From positions 1 to 43,456 of the forward strand of contig JAITVH010000089.1 in the NCBI GenBank assembly GCA_031285905.1: DNA of 43,456 nucleotides, read 5' to 3'. Source of the DNA: Prevotella sp. (lineage in GTDB: Bacteria > Bacteroidota > Bacteroidia > Bacteroidales > Dysgonomonadaceae). Shown here piece after piece: positions 1-8,937 of this stretch. Position numbers and translations under genes: made by a program. Below the pieces are notes generated by a model that was not told where the DNA came from, did not search any database, and worked only from the letters and a program-made list of their open reading frames with translations. How positions within the stretch are numbered: the stretch's first letter is position 1; every line of letters begins with the position of its first letter.

Positions 1-1528
1 CCGATACTCCGTTATATTCGATTTCCTCTCTTATTACATTCTTTATCTCATCCATATTTTTAGGAAGAGGAATAACAATCCGCACATGTTCTTTTTCGAC
101 ACCCAAGCCATAACAGATACTTTCCAGTTTTCCTGTTCCGGCTGAATCCTGTCCTCCGGTCATGGCTGTAGTTAAATTATCGGAGATTACTACAGTTACA
201 TTCACATTGGAGTTGACAGCATCCAATAGTCCGGTCATGCCGGAATGAGTAAAAGTAGAATCTCCGATAACTGCTATGGATGGGAATAAACCTCCGTCGG
301 CAGCACCTTTTGCCATAGTTATAGAAGCTCCCATATCAACACAGGTATTTATAGCCCTGAATGGAGGTAAAGCTCCAAGTGTATAACAACCTATGTCACT
401 AAAGACCTTGGCATTGCTATACTCTTTTATCACCTCATTCAAAGCGTTATATACATCGCTATGCCCGCAACCTGCACACAAAGCAGGCGGACGTGGTACC
501 ACATTCTTACTCGAATCGAATTCTTTTTCACCAACAAAACCTAAGGCTTTACGTACATTGTCGGGAGTCAGTTCCCCTGCGCGGGGCAACTCTCCGGTCA
601 TACGGCCTCTTATCTTTCCACTATCGTCTAGCAGTCCGCGTACTTGTTCTTCGACAAATGGTTGCCCATCCTCAAGAATAAGCACTTCATCGCATTCTGA
701 TATCACTTTGCGGATTAATTCCTTAGGTAAGGGATATTGAGAAATTTTCAATATAGTACGGTCACATCCCTCAGGATAGCTTTCCATCAAATAATTGTAA
801 CCGATACCACAAGCAATTACTCCTTTTTTATTCCCTTTTTCGTAATGATTATATTTCGATTCGCAAGATTGTTTTTCGATTTCTGGTTGAATGGCAAGCA
901 ACTCATTATAGCGTCTTCTCGCAATTGCAGGAAGAAGAACCCAGCGTGTTTTATCTTCCGGAAATTTAATTGGATTCTGATTTTTTACTTCCGATGTAAT
1001 GATTTCGGCACGGGAATGTGCCATACGTGTAGTTATACGCATTAGAATCGGTAATTCATATTTCTCCGACATTTCGAATGCAAACTTAATCATATCGTAA
1101 GCCTCTTGTTGCGAAGATGGTTCGAAGACAGGAACAAACGCAAATTTTCCGTAGAACCGTGAATCCTGCTCGTTTTGTGATGAGTGCATTGAAGGATCAT
1201 CGGCAGCTAGCACTACCAAGCCTCCATTTGCCCCGGTCAGCGAAGAGTTGACAAAAGCATCGGCAGCCACATTCATACCCACATGTTTCATGCAGACAAG
1301 TGAACGCTTACCTATGTAAGACATTCCCAATGCAGCTTCCATAGCCGTTTTCTCGTTCGTACACCATTGGCTGTAAATCCCTCTTTCCTGAGCCAGAGAC
1401 GATTCTTGTATATATTCTGTAATTTCTGTAGAAGGTGTTCCGGGATAGGCATATACGCCCGATATTCCCGCATGTATGGCTCCAAGCGCTATTGCCTGAT
1501 CGCCTAACATCAATAGTTTTTCGCTCAT
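1..1528 (-). CDS. iorA: Indolepyruvate ferredoxin oxidoreductase alpha subunit (partial, 3' end outside window)
   Basis: The reading frame is open from the ATG at 1526-1528 to the window edge, about 509 codons. The N-terminal part begins MSEKLLMLGDQAIALGA and continues with the pyrimidine-binding (POR-like) domain, including a YPGTPSTEI motif. The C-terminal part visible here holds the thiamine-diphosphate domain, with a CAGCGH motif near 454-495 and GDSTFTHSG...SDN...TAMTGGQ encoded around 130-270. IorA oxidatively decarboxylates aryl pyruvates (indolepyruvate, phenylpyruvate) to aryl-acyl-CoA, with ferredoxin as acceptor, together with IorB. IorB is not in the window and would be expected further left. 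The family usually ends in a pair of 4Fe-4S clusters, which would also lie beyond the edge. The omega-amidase gene ends 5 bp upstream, so the two are probably co-transcribed. Confidence 0.93.
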   Translation of the reverse strand, partial: MSEKLLMLGDQAIALGAIHAGISGVYAYPGTPSTEITEYIQESSLAQERGIYSQWCTNEKTAMEAALGMSYIGKRSLVCMKHVGMNVAADAFVNSSLTGANGGLVVLAADDPSMHSSQNEQDSRFYGKFAFVPVFEPSSQQEAYDMIKFAFEMSEKYELPILMRITTRMAHSRAEIITSEVKNQNPIKFPEDKTRWVLLPAIARRRYNELLAIQPEIEKQSCESKYNHYEKGNKKGVIACGIGYNYLMESYPEGCDRTILKISQYPLPKELIRKVISECDEVLILEDGQPFVEEQVRGLLDDSGKIRGRMTGELPRAGELTPDNVRKALGFVGEKEFDSSKNVVPRPPALCAGCGHSDVYNALNEVIKEYSNAKVFSDIGCYTLGALPPFRAINTCVDMGASITMAKGAADGGLFPSIAVIGDSTFTHSGMTGLLDAVNSNVNVTVVISDNLTTAMTGGQDSAGTGKLESICYGLGVEKEHVRIVIPLPKNMDEIKNVIREEIEYNGVS

Positions 1529-1533
1529 TTATA

Positions 1534-2295
1534 TTATATTAGTGTAAAATCATCTGCATCTTTCAAAGCAGGGAAAATCTTTCTGAAATCATTTAATGCC
1601 TGTAGGTCTATAATACCACAAACAGACTCTTCCTTTTCATATCCGGCGGCTACAATATCTTTCCCTTTATAATCTATTAATGTAGTTCCTCCGCAATAAT
1701 GATTACCAGGATCATCTCCCATCCGGTTTACGGCAACTACATAACATACATTTTCAATTGCACGTGCGCGTAGCAATGTATTCCACGCTTCTATGCGGGA
1801 TTCAGGCCAGCTTGCTATATATATAGCCACATCATAATCCCCCCTATTGCGTGAAAACACAGGGAAACGCAGATCATAACAAACCTGTAAAAGTATTCTT
1901 ACTCCTTTATATTCTACAATAACCCTCTCCTTACCAGCCTCGTACTCTTTATCTTCTCCGGCATAAGTAAACAGGTGTCTTTTATTATAAGTAGCATAAT
2001 CGCCATCAGGTTTTACAAAGTAGAACCTATTATAATACCTCCCATTATCAATAGTAGCTACACTGCCGCACACAGCAGCATTCTTTTCAGAAGCTATTTG
2101 CTGCATCCATCGTAAAGTCTCCGTATTTGCTTCTTCCGCAACTCCCACCGGAGATGTACAAAAACCTGTTGTAAACATTTCGGGCAAAACAATAATATCG
2201 GCATCAGGTGATTCCTTTATCACATTTTCTGCGTGTCTCCTGTTCTTCTCAGGTTGTTGCCAGTATATGTCAGTTTGTAGTAATAATACTTCCAT
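1534..2295 (-). CDS. Nitrilase-superfamily amidohydrolase, omega-amidase (YafV-like)
   Basis: The 253-residue product has the nitrilase Glu-Lys-Cys triad: Glu in LPEMFTTGF, Lys in YNKRHLFTYAGE and Cys in LLQVCYDLRFPVF. Length and motifs fit the YafV/Nit2 omega-amidase branch, which hydrolyses alpha-ketoglutaramate or alpha-ketosuccinamate to the dicarboxylic keto acid and ammonia. These amides arise when glutamine or asparagine donates its amino group to keto acids, often aromatic ones or the methionine keto acid. No signal peptide is visible, so it should be cytosolic. It stops 5 bp before iorA. Family assignment is firm; the exact substrate is inferred. Confidence 0.88.
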   Translation of the reverse strand: MEVLLLQTDIYWQQPEKNRRHAENVIKESPDADIIVLPEMFTTGFCTSPVGVAEEANTETLRWMQQIASEKNAAVCGSVATIDNGRYYNRFYFVKPDGDYATYNKRHLFTYAGEDKEYEAGKERVIVEYKGVRILLQVCYDLRFPVFSRNRGDYDVAIYIASWPESRIEAWNTLLRARAIENVCYVVAVNRMGDDPGNHYCGGTTLIDYKGKDIVAAGYEKEESVCGIIDLQALNDFRKIFPALKDADDFTLI

Positions 2296-2472
2296 GTATA
2301 TTAGAAATTGCCCCCGAAGATAATGATTTTAGAGAAAAGAAAAAATAGCATATTGTTATTTTAATAATTGAAAGGTAAGATTTATGTAACTTTTATTTTA
2401 CCTCTATCTCTATTTCACATTATTATACTTATAAGAAGAATTACAAATCAATATATAATTATATATATATTT

Positions 2473-3429
2473 TTACTCTTTTAATAATAACACCATCTGT
2501 ATATTACATCTCTCATACGGAGTAGGACGTCCCGCAACTTTTTTGAAGCCTAATTTATGATACAAACTTATTGCCGGCTTCAAAGTTGTATTACTTTCCA
2601 GATAAATGGTAGAAGCACCCATATCAATAGCTTTCTGCCTTGCAGCCTGTCCTAATAAATACCCGATATTCTTACCTTGCGCTTTAGGACTGACAGCCAT
2701 CTTGGCCAATTCATAATCGTAAAGTTCGTCATTCATTTTAAGTAAGGCGCATACCCCTAATGGTTCATCTTTATATAATGCGACAAAAATATATCCTCCG
2801 CGATTCAGTATGTATTCCTCCGGGTTATCCAGTGCTTTATAATCAGCTTCCTCCATCTTAAAATAAGTTGTTATCCATCCTTCATTCAAGTCCCTGAATG
2901 ATTTTTGATACTTAGGCTCATAATCTACAATTTGCACAAAATTACTTTCCCGCAATTTTCTTTCTTCTATTACTCTTTGTAAAAGTGATTTTTCGGATAA
3001 TAGAAATTCCCATTCTTCTAGTGCACCCCATAAATCATGAGTAGTCTGTTTAGATATATTCTCAATTGCAGCCGTAACATCTGTATATTGGTCTGACATC
3101 TTACTTGCTATCTTTTTGCCTTTTTCCGATAGTTCCACCATATTACGTCGCCCATCCGCCTTATCTTTCTTTTCTACAATCAATCCATCCTTTACCATTT
3201 CCTTAATAATATTACTCACCGAAGGATGTGTATGACCTATTTTTTGGGCAATCGAAGTGATTGTTTTGGTTTCACCATCAGACAAGACAAAAAAGACTGG
3301 GAACCATTTAGGTTTCAATTCTGTATCATACAAATCATATATCTGCGATGATGCTTCGGTAATTTTATCATTCAGCATCCGAAGTCTACTGCCAATGGCC
3401 ATTTTCCCTGTTTGTTTGAAAAAATCCAT
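2473..3429 (-). CDS. MarR-type HTH regulator fused to GNAT acetyltransferase
   Basis: The 318-residue protein has two parts. Residues about 1-150 form a MarR-like winged helix-turn-helix, with the recognition region around AQKIGHTHPSVSNIIKEM and the wing around KADGRRNMVELSEKGK. Residues about 165-318 form a GNAT domain, with the acetyl-CoA loop in AQGKNIGYLLGQAA and a typical end (LYHKLGFKKV). This fused architecture is known in several phyla; the acetyltransferase may couple sensing of a small molecule to transcription, but substrate and regulon are unknown. The gene is divergent from the GH99-like gene, and a palindrome at 3449-3462 lies over its predicted transcription start. Confidence 0.9.
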   Translation of the reverse strand: MDFFKQTGKMAIGSRLRMLNDKITEASSQIYDLYDTELKPKWFPVFFVLSDGETKTITSIAQKIGHTHPSVSNIIKEMVKDGLIVEKKDKADGRRNMVELSEKGKKIASKMSDQYTDVTAAIENISKQTTHDLWGALEEWEFLLSEKSLLQRVIEERKLRESNFVQIVDYEPKYQKSFRDLNEGWITTYFKMEEADYKALDNPEEYILNRGGYIFVALYKDEPLGVCALLKMNDELYDYELAKMAVSPKAQGKNIGYLLGQAARQKAIDMGASTIYLESNTTLKPAISLYHKLGFKKVAGRPTPYERCNIQMVLLLKE

Positions 3430-3448
3430 ATATTAGCGTTTTAAAATA

Positions 3449-3470
3449 CGTAATCAATTACGCAAATGTA
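3449..3470 (-). promoter_or_regulatory. Promoter element with overlapping palindrome upstream of the MarR-GNAT gene
   Basis: On the minus strand TACATTTG (3463-3470) matches the Bacteroidota -7 box TAnnTTTG. Immediately downstream, over the expected transcription start, is the palindrome CGTAAT-CA-ATTACG at 3449-3462, 19 bp before the start codon. No clear -33 TTG is present at the right distance. A MarR dimer could bind the palindrome and repress its own gene; this is inferred from position and symmetry. Confidence 0.45.
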
Positions 3471-3647
3471 ATTATATTTTTGAAAAAATTTAAAACATCA
3501 TAATTATTATTTCTAATAAAAAGTAAAAATCGAAATAATCTCGTGATTGATAATCAATCCGCATTAATCAAAATATTTATGTCAAAACGTTAAATGAAAA
3601 ATAATAGTTGTTTTGTACTTTTAGTTTCTAACTTAAATATCCATAAT

Positions 3648-4844
3648 ATGAAACACATCTTCCTATCCACAATTTTATTTATTTCTATTTTTGGAGCAAA
3701 TAATATACAGGCTCAGAAACAAAATAATTCATCAAAAAAGAAATATGATGTCGCAGCATTCCTTTATCCTGCCTATGCTTCCGATGATCCTCGTTTGCGC
3801 CCTTTCTGGCCAATGGGAATTGGCGAATGGGAGACTGTAATGACTGTACAAAAACGATACCCGGGTCACTATTGGGATAGAAAACCATTATGGGGATATA
3901 TCAATGAAGCGGATCCCTCAGCTATGGCAATGGAAATAGATGTAGCAACTAAATATGGCGTCAATGTCTTTATCTTCGATTGGTACTGGTATGACGGCCG
4001 ACCATTTATGGAAACCACACTGGATAATGGATTCCTGAAAGCAGATAATGTAGAGAAAATGCAGTTTTACCTGATGTGGGCAAACCATGAAGTAGTGAAC
4101 ACATGGGATACACGTATATCCCAACTGAACGAACATAATGTAATCTGGACGGGTAAAGTAGACAGACAAGAATTTGAAAAACTGTGTAAACGTAATATAG
4201 AAAAGTACTTCAAGCATCCACAATACTATAAAATAGATGGTAAACCTGTTTTTATGATCTATGATGTTCCCCAATTAATTGAAGGATTAGGAGGTATGGA
4301 CGAAGCCATAGACGCATTGAAATGGTTTGAAAAAGAAACAAAAAAAGCCGGATTTCCCGGACTGGATCTACAGCTTACTATGTGGACTATAAATGTAAAC
4401 TATAGTGGCTTTGATGGGAGTAAAACTACTAATCCGCAAAATGATTTTGTAAAAAAGTTAGGCTTTACAAGTGCAACCCATTATCAGTTCGCCCACTTTA
4501 CCAATGTAAACGAGGATTATATGACAATAATGGAAGCCGTGAAAAAAGAATGGGAGCACATAGATAAAAATTACGAATTACCATATTATCCCCACATCAG
4601 TGTAGGCTGGGATAATAGCCCCCGGATAGAAAGAAGTGCAGTGGTTAAAAATAATACACCTGAGAATTTTGCCAAAGCTCTCGAGATGGCTAAAGAATAT
4701 GTTGACAATCATCCCGATCAGGTGCCACTTATTACAATCAACAGTTGGAATGAATGGACTGAAACCAGCTATTTGCAACCATGCAATGTGTTTGGGTATG
4801 GTTATCTGGAAGCTGTAAAGAAAGTGTTTGTGTCAGAAGAGTGA
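3648..4844 (+). CDS. Secreted GH99-like (WbsX-type) glycan enzyme
   Basis: The ATG at 3648 is preferred to the upstream ATG at 3594, because it gives a clean signal peptide (MKHIFLSTILFISIFGANNIQAQ) and a 398-residue product. The mature protein carries features of the GH99/WbsX fold: AFLYPAYASDDPRLRPFWP at the start, a VNVFIFDWYWYDGRP strand, LMWANHE, and the closing SWNEWTE motif. Glu369 and Glu372 in that motif match the paired catalytic carboxylates of GH99 endo-mannosidases. WbsX proteins are often linked to polysaccharide modification or rhamnose-containing glycans, so endo-mannosidase activity should not be assumed. It stands alone, with 134 bp and a promoter before the next gene. Confidence 0.82.
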   Translation: MKHIFLSTILFISIFGANNIQAQKQNNSSKKKYDVAAFLYPAYASDDPRLRPFWPMGIGEWETVMTVQKRYPGHYWDRKPLWGYINEADPSAMAMEIDVATKYGVNVFIFDWYWYDGRPFMETTLDNGFLKADNVEKMQFYLMWANHEVVNTWDTRISQLNEHNVIWTGKVDRQEFEKLCKRNIEKYFKHPQYYKIDGKPVFMIYDVPQLIEGLGGMDEAIDALKWFEKETKKAGFPGLDLQLTMWTINVNYSGFDGSKTTNPQNDFVKKLGFTSATHYQFAHFTNVNEDYMTIMEAVKKEWEHIDKNYELPYYPHISVGWDNSPRIERSAVVKNNTPENFAKALEMAKEYVDNHPDQVPLITINSWNEWTETSYLQPCNVFGYGYLEAVKKVFVSEE

Positions 4845-4861
4845 ATAAAATAAAAATGTGA

Positions 4862-4892
4862 TTGTAATATTGTTGCTAAATTACTACTTTTG
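4862..4892 (+). promoter_or_regulatory. Bacteroidota-type promoter of the tandem-paralog/MFS unit
   Basis: TTG at 4862-4864, a 20-nt spacer and TACTTTTG at 4885-4892 match the -33/-7 consensus. The predicted transcript starts near 4898 and leaves a leader of about 80 nt before the ATG at 4979. The following four genes are spaced by 35 bp, 8 bp and an 11-bp overlap, so this is probably their common promoter. Confidence 0.65.
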
Positions 4893-4978
4893 TTTGAAGT
4901 CGTGATTTAACAATCGGAAACTGAACATGTTTTTCTATACAAAACATTAAATATCAAGGTTTCACAAAAACTAGGACT

Positions 4979-5512
4979 ATGAAAAAGATTAAACTATTAT
5001 TATTGGCATTGTTAATTTTTCCCGCTTTTATTTCTTATGCTGACATCATTAGCCCGAGACATCCTCTTAAAGTCTATATAAAAGTAGATAATACAGAGGT
5101 GTTTACTGATATAGTTATTGTTGGGGTCGGTGATTGTCCTACCTTTTCCAACAAACCACTTATAAATATAATTACTTCAGATTCCCGTATAGAATTACGC
5201 AAATCATGTCCAATCAAGTTTTATGCAGTGAAAAAAGATTATCTGGAAGAAAAGGGATTGAACAATATAAAATGGGAAGAGGACAAAAACGTAGCAAAAA
5301 TCAATGAACCAATTAGTTTAGAAAAAGGAGCTCTCTCCTATAATTCAAATGATCGTCTGGAAATACATTTTACCATAGCCGGGTTTAATAATAAGGAAAT
5401 GATTATTTATAGATCGTCACAAGTTTACAAATACGGCAACGCGCAGCGTCCGGATAAGGTTGAGAATTTTGAATTGGAAGGAGATCACTCAGAATTGAAA
5501 AATAATTTCTAA
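4979..5512 (+). CDS. Secreted protein of unknown function, first of two tandem paralogs
   Basis: The 177-residue product starts with a classic signal peptide (MKKIKLLLLALLIFPAFISYA) and no lipobox, so a soluble periplasmic or secreted protein is likely. The mature part looks beta-rich, with two conserved cysteines (GDCP and KSCPIKFY) that could form a disulfide. It is closely related to the next gene across its whole length. Blocks identical in both include IKFYAVKKDYLEEKGL, IHFTIAGFN and SSQVYKYGN. I do not recognise a named family. It lies first in a unit with an MFS carrier and a small membrane protein. Confidence 0.8.
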   Translation: MKKIKLLLLALLIFPAFISYADIISPRHPLKVYIKVDNTEVFTDIVIVGVGDCPTFSNKPLINIITSDSRIELRKSCPIKFYAVKKDYLEEKGLNNIKWEEDKNVAKINEPISLEKGALSYNSNDRLEIHFTIAGFNNKEMIIYRSSQVYKYGNAQRPDKVENFELEGDHSELKNNF

Positions 5513-5547
5513 AATTACGTCCATTTTGAATATATAAAGAAAAGACT

Positions 5548-6072
5548 ATGAAAAAAATCAAACTATTATTGCTGATATTATTAATCCTCCCGGCTTTTAC
5601 TTCTTATGCAGATATTATTATTGATCAATATCCTGTTAAAGTTTATGTAAAAATAGATAATGTAGAAGAATTTTCGGATATAATAATCATTGGAGTAAGT
5701 AATTGTCCTGTTTTTTCAAAAAAACCTTTTATTGTTAATTCCGATTCTGAAATGGAAATACGCAAAACATGTTCAATTAAGTTTTATGCAGTAAAAAAAG
5801 ATTATCTGGAAGAAAAAGGATTGGATAATATAAAATGGGGAAAAGACAAAAACGTACTAAAAGCCAATGAAACAATTAAAATAAAAAGAACTATTTCTGA
5901 TGAGCCTAATGAATGTCAGGAAATACATTTTACTATAGCCGGGTTTAATGACAAGGAAATGGTTATTTATAAATCGTCACAAGTTTACAAATACGGCAAC
6001 TCGCACCGTCCAGATAAGGTTGAGAAGTTTGACTATACAGGAGATCGTTCAAAATTGAAAAATAATTTCTAA
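5548..6072 (+). CDS. Secreted protein of unknown function, second of two tandem paralogs
   Basis: The 174-residue product has the same signal-peptide design (MKKIKLLLLILLILPAFTSYA) and the same two cysteines (NCP, KTCSIKFY) as the gene 35 bp upstream. The greatest divergence is in the first third after the signal peptide and in a linker around residues 115-130. The C-terminal third (IHFTIAGFNDKEMVIYKSS) is almost unchanged. This pattern points to a recent tandem duplication with retained selection on the core. The MFS gene follows 8 bp later. No function can be assigned from sequence. Confidence 0.8.
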   Translation: MKKIKLLLLILLILPAFTSYADIIIDQYPVKVYVKIDNVEEFSDIIIIGVSNCPVFSKKPFIVNSDSEMEIRKTCSIKFYAVKKDYLEEKGLDNIKWGKDKNVLKANETIKIKRTISDEPNECQEIHFTIAGFNDKEMVIYKSSQVYKYGNSHRPDKVEKFDYTGDRSKLKNNF

Positions 6073-6080
6073 ATAGTGCG

Positions 6081-7133
6081 ATGTATTCTGAAAAATCATT
6101 CCAGATTGTTCCTTTTATCTCGCTATACTCATTTACTCATTTAGTAGTTGATGCAGCTTGTGCATTTTTATTATTAGGAGTTCTGGATATACACGATCAT
6201 CCTATTCTCAGTATACTTCTTTATAATGCTATAGCATTTGTACTGCAAGCCCCTTTGGGATTCTTAATAGACAAAGGACTAAGCCCTAAATTAGCTGCGA
6301 TTGCCGGATTGATTTTTATTATTGCTGCATTTCTATCCGGGGATTATCTTTTTGTCGCTCTGATCTTAGTTAGTTTAGGTAATGCTTTATTCCATGTAGG
6401 GGGAGGAAGCCAGGTATTAGCTTTGAAAGAAAAGAAAGCAAGCTTTACAGGAATATATGTAGCTCCCGGCGGGATCGGATTAGTGATTGGTTCCCTTTTG
6501 GCTTTTGCACCGTTTGATACAAGTCTGTTGTTATTTCCGGGGCTGTTAGTTGTTCTTGGTGCTATATTGTATTTTGTTAAAACACCCGAATTCAAACGAG
6601 TAAAAGAACCTGAGAGAAAGAAAACATCATCCTACTATATAGCTCTGGTCATTACTCTGATCTTAATCCCGATTATCATACGTTCGCTCATTGGCCTTTC
6701 TATCGATTTTCCGTGGAAAGAAAATCAATTGCTGTATTTATCTCTTGTGTTAGCAATAGCATTGGGTAAAGCATTTGGCGGGTTTCTGGCTGATAAATTC
6801 GGATTGGAGATAGTTGGTGTGGGAGGATTACTGTTATCTATGCCCTTGCTTGCTTTTTGCACAGAGATTCCTGTTCTGGGAATTTTGGGAGCATTTATAT
6901 TCAATTTTACTATGCCGGTTACCTTAATTGCCATACTAAATACGATACCCGAAAAGAGAGGTTTGTCGTTTGGATTAAGTACAACCGCTCTTTTTATTGG
7001 AGCTCTGCCTGTAATACTTGGACATACGCAATGGTTAGACAACAATTGTGTTGTATTTTCATTGATTTTATTGGCTGCAATTATTCTTTTAACAGCGTTT
7101 TATTTAACAAAAAAAAATCGAAATGGAATATGA
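6081..7133 (+). CDS. MFS transporter, short form
   Basis: The 350-residue integral membrane protein has about ten to eleven hydrophobic segments and glycine-rich MFS features, such as GFLIDKGLSPKLAAIAG in the loop between helices 2 and 3 and GGFLADKFGLEIVG in the second half. GNALFHVGGG resembles the conserved GNAxFHPxG region of fosmidomycin-resistance-like (Fsr) carriers, but this match is loose and the substrate is unknown. It is shorter than the usual 400 residues. Its stop overlaps the start of the next gene by 11 bp, implying translational coupling. Confidence 0.78.
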   Translation: MYSEKSFQIVPFISLYSFTHLVVDAACAFLLLGVLDIHDHPILSILLYNAIAFVLQAPLGFLIDKGLSPKLAAIAGLIFIIAAFLSGDYLFVALILVSLGNALFHVGGGSQVLALKEKKASFTGIYVAPGGIGLVIGSLLAFAPFDTSLLLFPGLLVVLGAILYFVKTPEFKRVKEPERKKTSSYYIALVITLILIPIIIRSLIGLSIDFPWKENQLLYLSLVLAIALGKAFGGFLADKFGLEIVGVGGLLLSMPLLAFCTEIPVLGILGAFIFNFTMPVTLIAILNTIPEKRGLSFGLSTTALFIGALPVILGHTQWLDNNCVVFSLILLAAIILLTAFYLTKKNRNGI

Positions 7134-7473
7134 AATCTTGTTTTTGAAAAGCCTGACATTGACCATCTTTATCGAGACAATTGTCTTAATCGTATTTGTT
7201 CGATATATTCTCAAGCAAAACGAGATAAAAATTCCCTACTTAATCATAACCGGGCTTATAGCCAGTTTTGCCACATTGCCTTATTTATGGTTTATCCTTC
7301 CTTATTTTATCCAGGAAAGAATCGTTTATATAATAATCGGAGAATCTTTTGCTGTTCTGGTAGAAACTTTTATCATAGGAGCAGTCTTAAGAATAGGATT
7401 TACAAAATCGTTATTGTGCTCTTTTGTATGTAATCTGATCTCTTTCTCGATCGGTTTATTGATAAGTTGGTGA
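7123..7473 (+). CDS. Small four-helix membrane protein coupled to the MFS gene
   Basis: The 116-residue product has four hydrophobic segments, at about residues 8-28, 38-60, 68-90 and 94-115, and short charged loops (KQNEIKIP, QERI). Its ATG lies inside the last codons of the MFS gene (overlap 7123-7133), a typical sign of two products made together. I recognise no family. A helper subunit of the carrier is the simplest idea, but it is only inferred from the overlap. Confidence 0.7.
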   Translation: MEYEILFLKSLTLTIFIETIVLIVFVRYILKQNEIKIPYLIITGLIASFATLPYLWFILPYFIQERIVYIIIGESFAVLVETFIIGAVLRIGFTKSLLCSFVCNLISFSIGLLISW

Positions 7474-7498
7474 TCCTGACCCGATCGAGCATAAGACA

Positions 7499-7537
7499 AA
7501 GCGGGCTGCCCGGAGATTAAATCCGGATAGCCCGCTT
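7499..7537. terminator. Strong terminator shared by two convergent units
   Basis: The arms AAGCGGGCT (7499-7507) and AGCCCGCTT (7529-7537) pair perfectly. Inside them, CCGGA and TCCGG extend the stem around a small loop. The plus side continues CTTTTATTTATT. It lies between the stop of the four-helix protein (7473) and the stop of the uronate transporter (7553), so it can end both transcripts. Confidence 0.85.
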
Positions 7538-7552
7538 CTTTTATTTATTCAA

Positions 7553-8908
7553 TTATAGATCTGTAATAGGTCTAAATTTAGGGACAAGGATTTTCATTAC
7601 AAACCATGCTGTCAGATATGCCAGAGCACAAATAACAAACATGATACCGTATCCGATTTCTACTGTACCTAATGCTTTATAATGATCAAGAAGAATACCG
7701 GCAGCCCAAGCTATCAGTAATCCTCCGGCAGCACCGGCCATGCCACCGATACCTGTTACCGATGCCACAGCTTTTTTAGGGAACATATCCGATACTGTAG
7801 TAAATATATTGGCAGACCAAGCCTGATGCGCAGCACAAGCCAAACCAATAACAATAACAGCAAGCCATGTATTAATATCACCCAGATACTGAGCAGCTAA
7901 TACTGTCAAAGGAAGCAGGGCGTATAAGAACATTGACAACATACGGGATGTATACACAGTTTTACCCTTGTTTACAAAATATTTAGGTAACCACCCTCCA
8001 AATATACTTCCGAATGTAGATATGGTATAAACCACTGCTAATGCCCATGGCCAACTAATCACTCCGTCAACATCGCCCAATGCCAATTTACGCGCATTTT
8101 CTCCTTCAAGAAACGATGGTAACCAAAACATATAGAACCACCAAATAGGGTCTGTAAGAAATTTTCCAAAGAAGAAAGACCATGTTTGACGATAACTCAA
8201 CAGCTTAAACCATGAAATATCCTTTTTCTTTTCTGCTACTTCTTCAATAACTTCTTCATCCTTATCAGAATGGATAAAGTCATACTCGGCTTGTTTCAAC
8301 TTACCATCTTTTAATTTATCGGCAGGAGATTTATAAAGTTTCCACCAGAAAGCCAACCAGATAAGACCGATAGCCCCTGTCAGTATAAATGCCCATTCCC
8401 AACCCCAATGTCCGGCTATCCAAGGCACACACAAAGGTGCTAAGATGGCTCCAATATTTGCTCCGGAATTATAAATACCTGTGGCAAATGCCCTTTCTTT
8501 CTTAGGAAACCATTCCGCAACAGCCTTGTTCGCAGATGGAAAGTTTCCGGCTTCAGTTACCCCTAAAAGAGCGCGGGCAGCACCGAATGTAAATTTATTG
8601 TGAGCAAATCCGTGAACCATTGCAGCAATACTCCATCCTAATAGAGAAAGGAAATATCCCATCTTGGTTCCCACTTTATCAATTATGCGTCCAATACCCA
8701 GAAGCCCCAATGCATAAGACAACTGAAAAGCCATTACAATATGAGAATAATCTTTCTCTGTCCATAGCATTTCAGTCTCCAATGTAGTCTTCAACAATCC
8801 TAAGACATTCCTGTCCAGATAATTAATTGTCGTTGCAAAAAATATTAAAGCACAAATAGACCATCTATACTTTCCTATTTTTTCATTTAATTGATTGAAT
8901 GTATTCAT
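7553..8908 (-). CDS. exuT: Hexuronate MFS transporter (ExuT family)
   Basis: The 451-residue protein has 12 predicted membrane helices in two halves joined by a charged loop (KKDISWF region). The anion:cation symporter signature is clear: INYLDRNVLG in helix 1, RIIDKVGTKMGYF, GVTEAGNFPSANKAVAEWFPKKERAFATG, and a GIGGMAGAAGG helix near the end. In this family the substrates are glucuronate, galacturonate or related hexuronates taken up with protons. It is the last gene of the uronate operon, 29 bp after the KDPG aldolase gene. The catabolic genes present suggest glucuronate rather than galacturonate as main cargo. Confidence 0.9.
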   Translation of the reverse strand: MNTFNQLNEKIGKYRWSICALIFFATTINYLDRNVLGLLKTTLETEMLWTEKDYSHIVMAFQLSYALGLLGIGRIIDKVGTKMGYFLSLLGWSIAAMVHGFAHNKFTFGAARALLGVTEAGNFPSANKAVAEWFPKKERAFATGIYNSGANIGAILAPLCVPWIAGHWGWEWAFILTGAIGLIWLAFWWKLYKSPADKLKDGKLKQAEYDFIHSDKDEEVIEEVAEKKKDISWFKLLSYRQTWSFFFGKFLTDPIWWFYMFWLPSFLEGENARKLALGDVDGVISWPWALAVVYTISTFGSIFGGWLPKYFVNKGKTVYTSRMLSMFLYALLPLTVLAAQYLGDINTWLAVIVIGLACAAHQAWSANIFTTVSDMFPKKAVASVTGIGGMAGAAGGLLIAWAAGILLDHYKALGTVEIGYGIMFVICALAYLTAWFVMKILVPKFRPITDL

Positions 8909-8937
8909 GTTATTATTTTAAAGGTTTAAAATTCCAG

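Noticed and set aside
393..1045. Open frames on the plus strand in the first 1.1 kb
   Set aside because: They are antisense to the clearly coding iorA frame on the minus strand, have no family features, and owe their length to its codon pattern.
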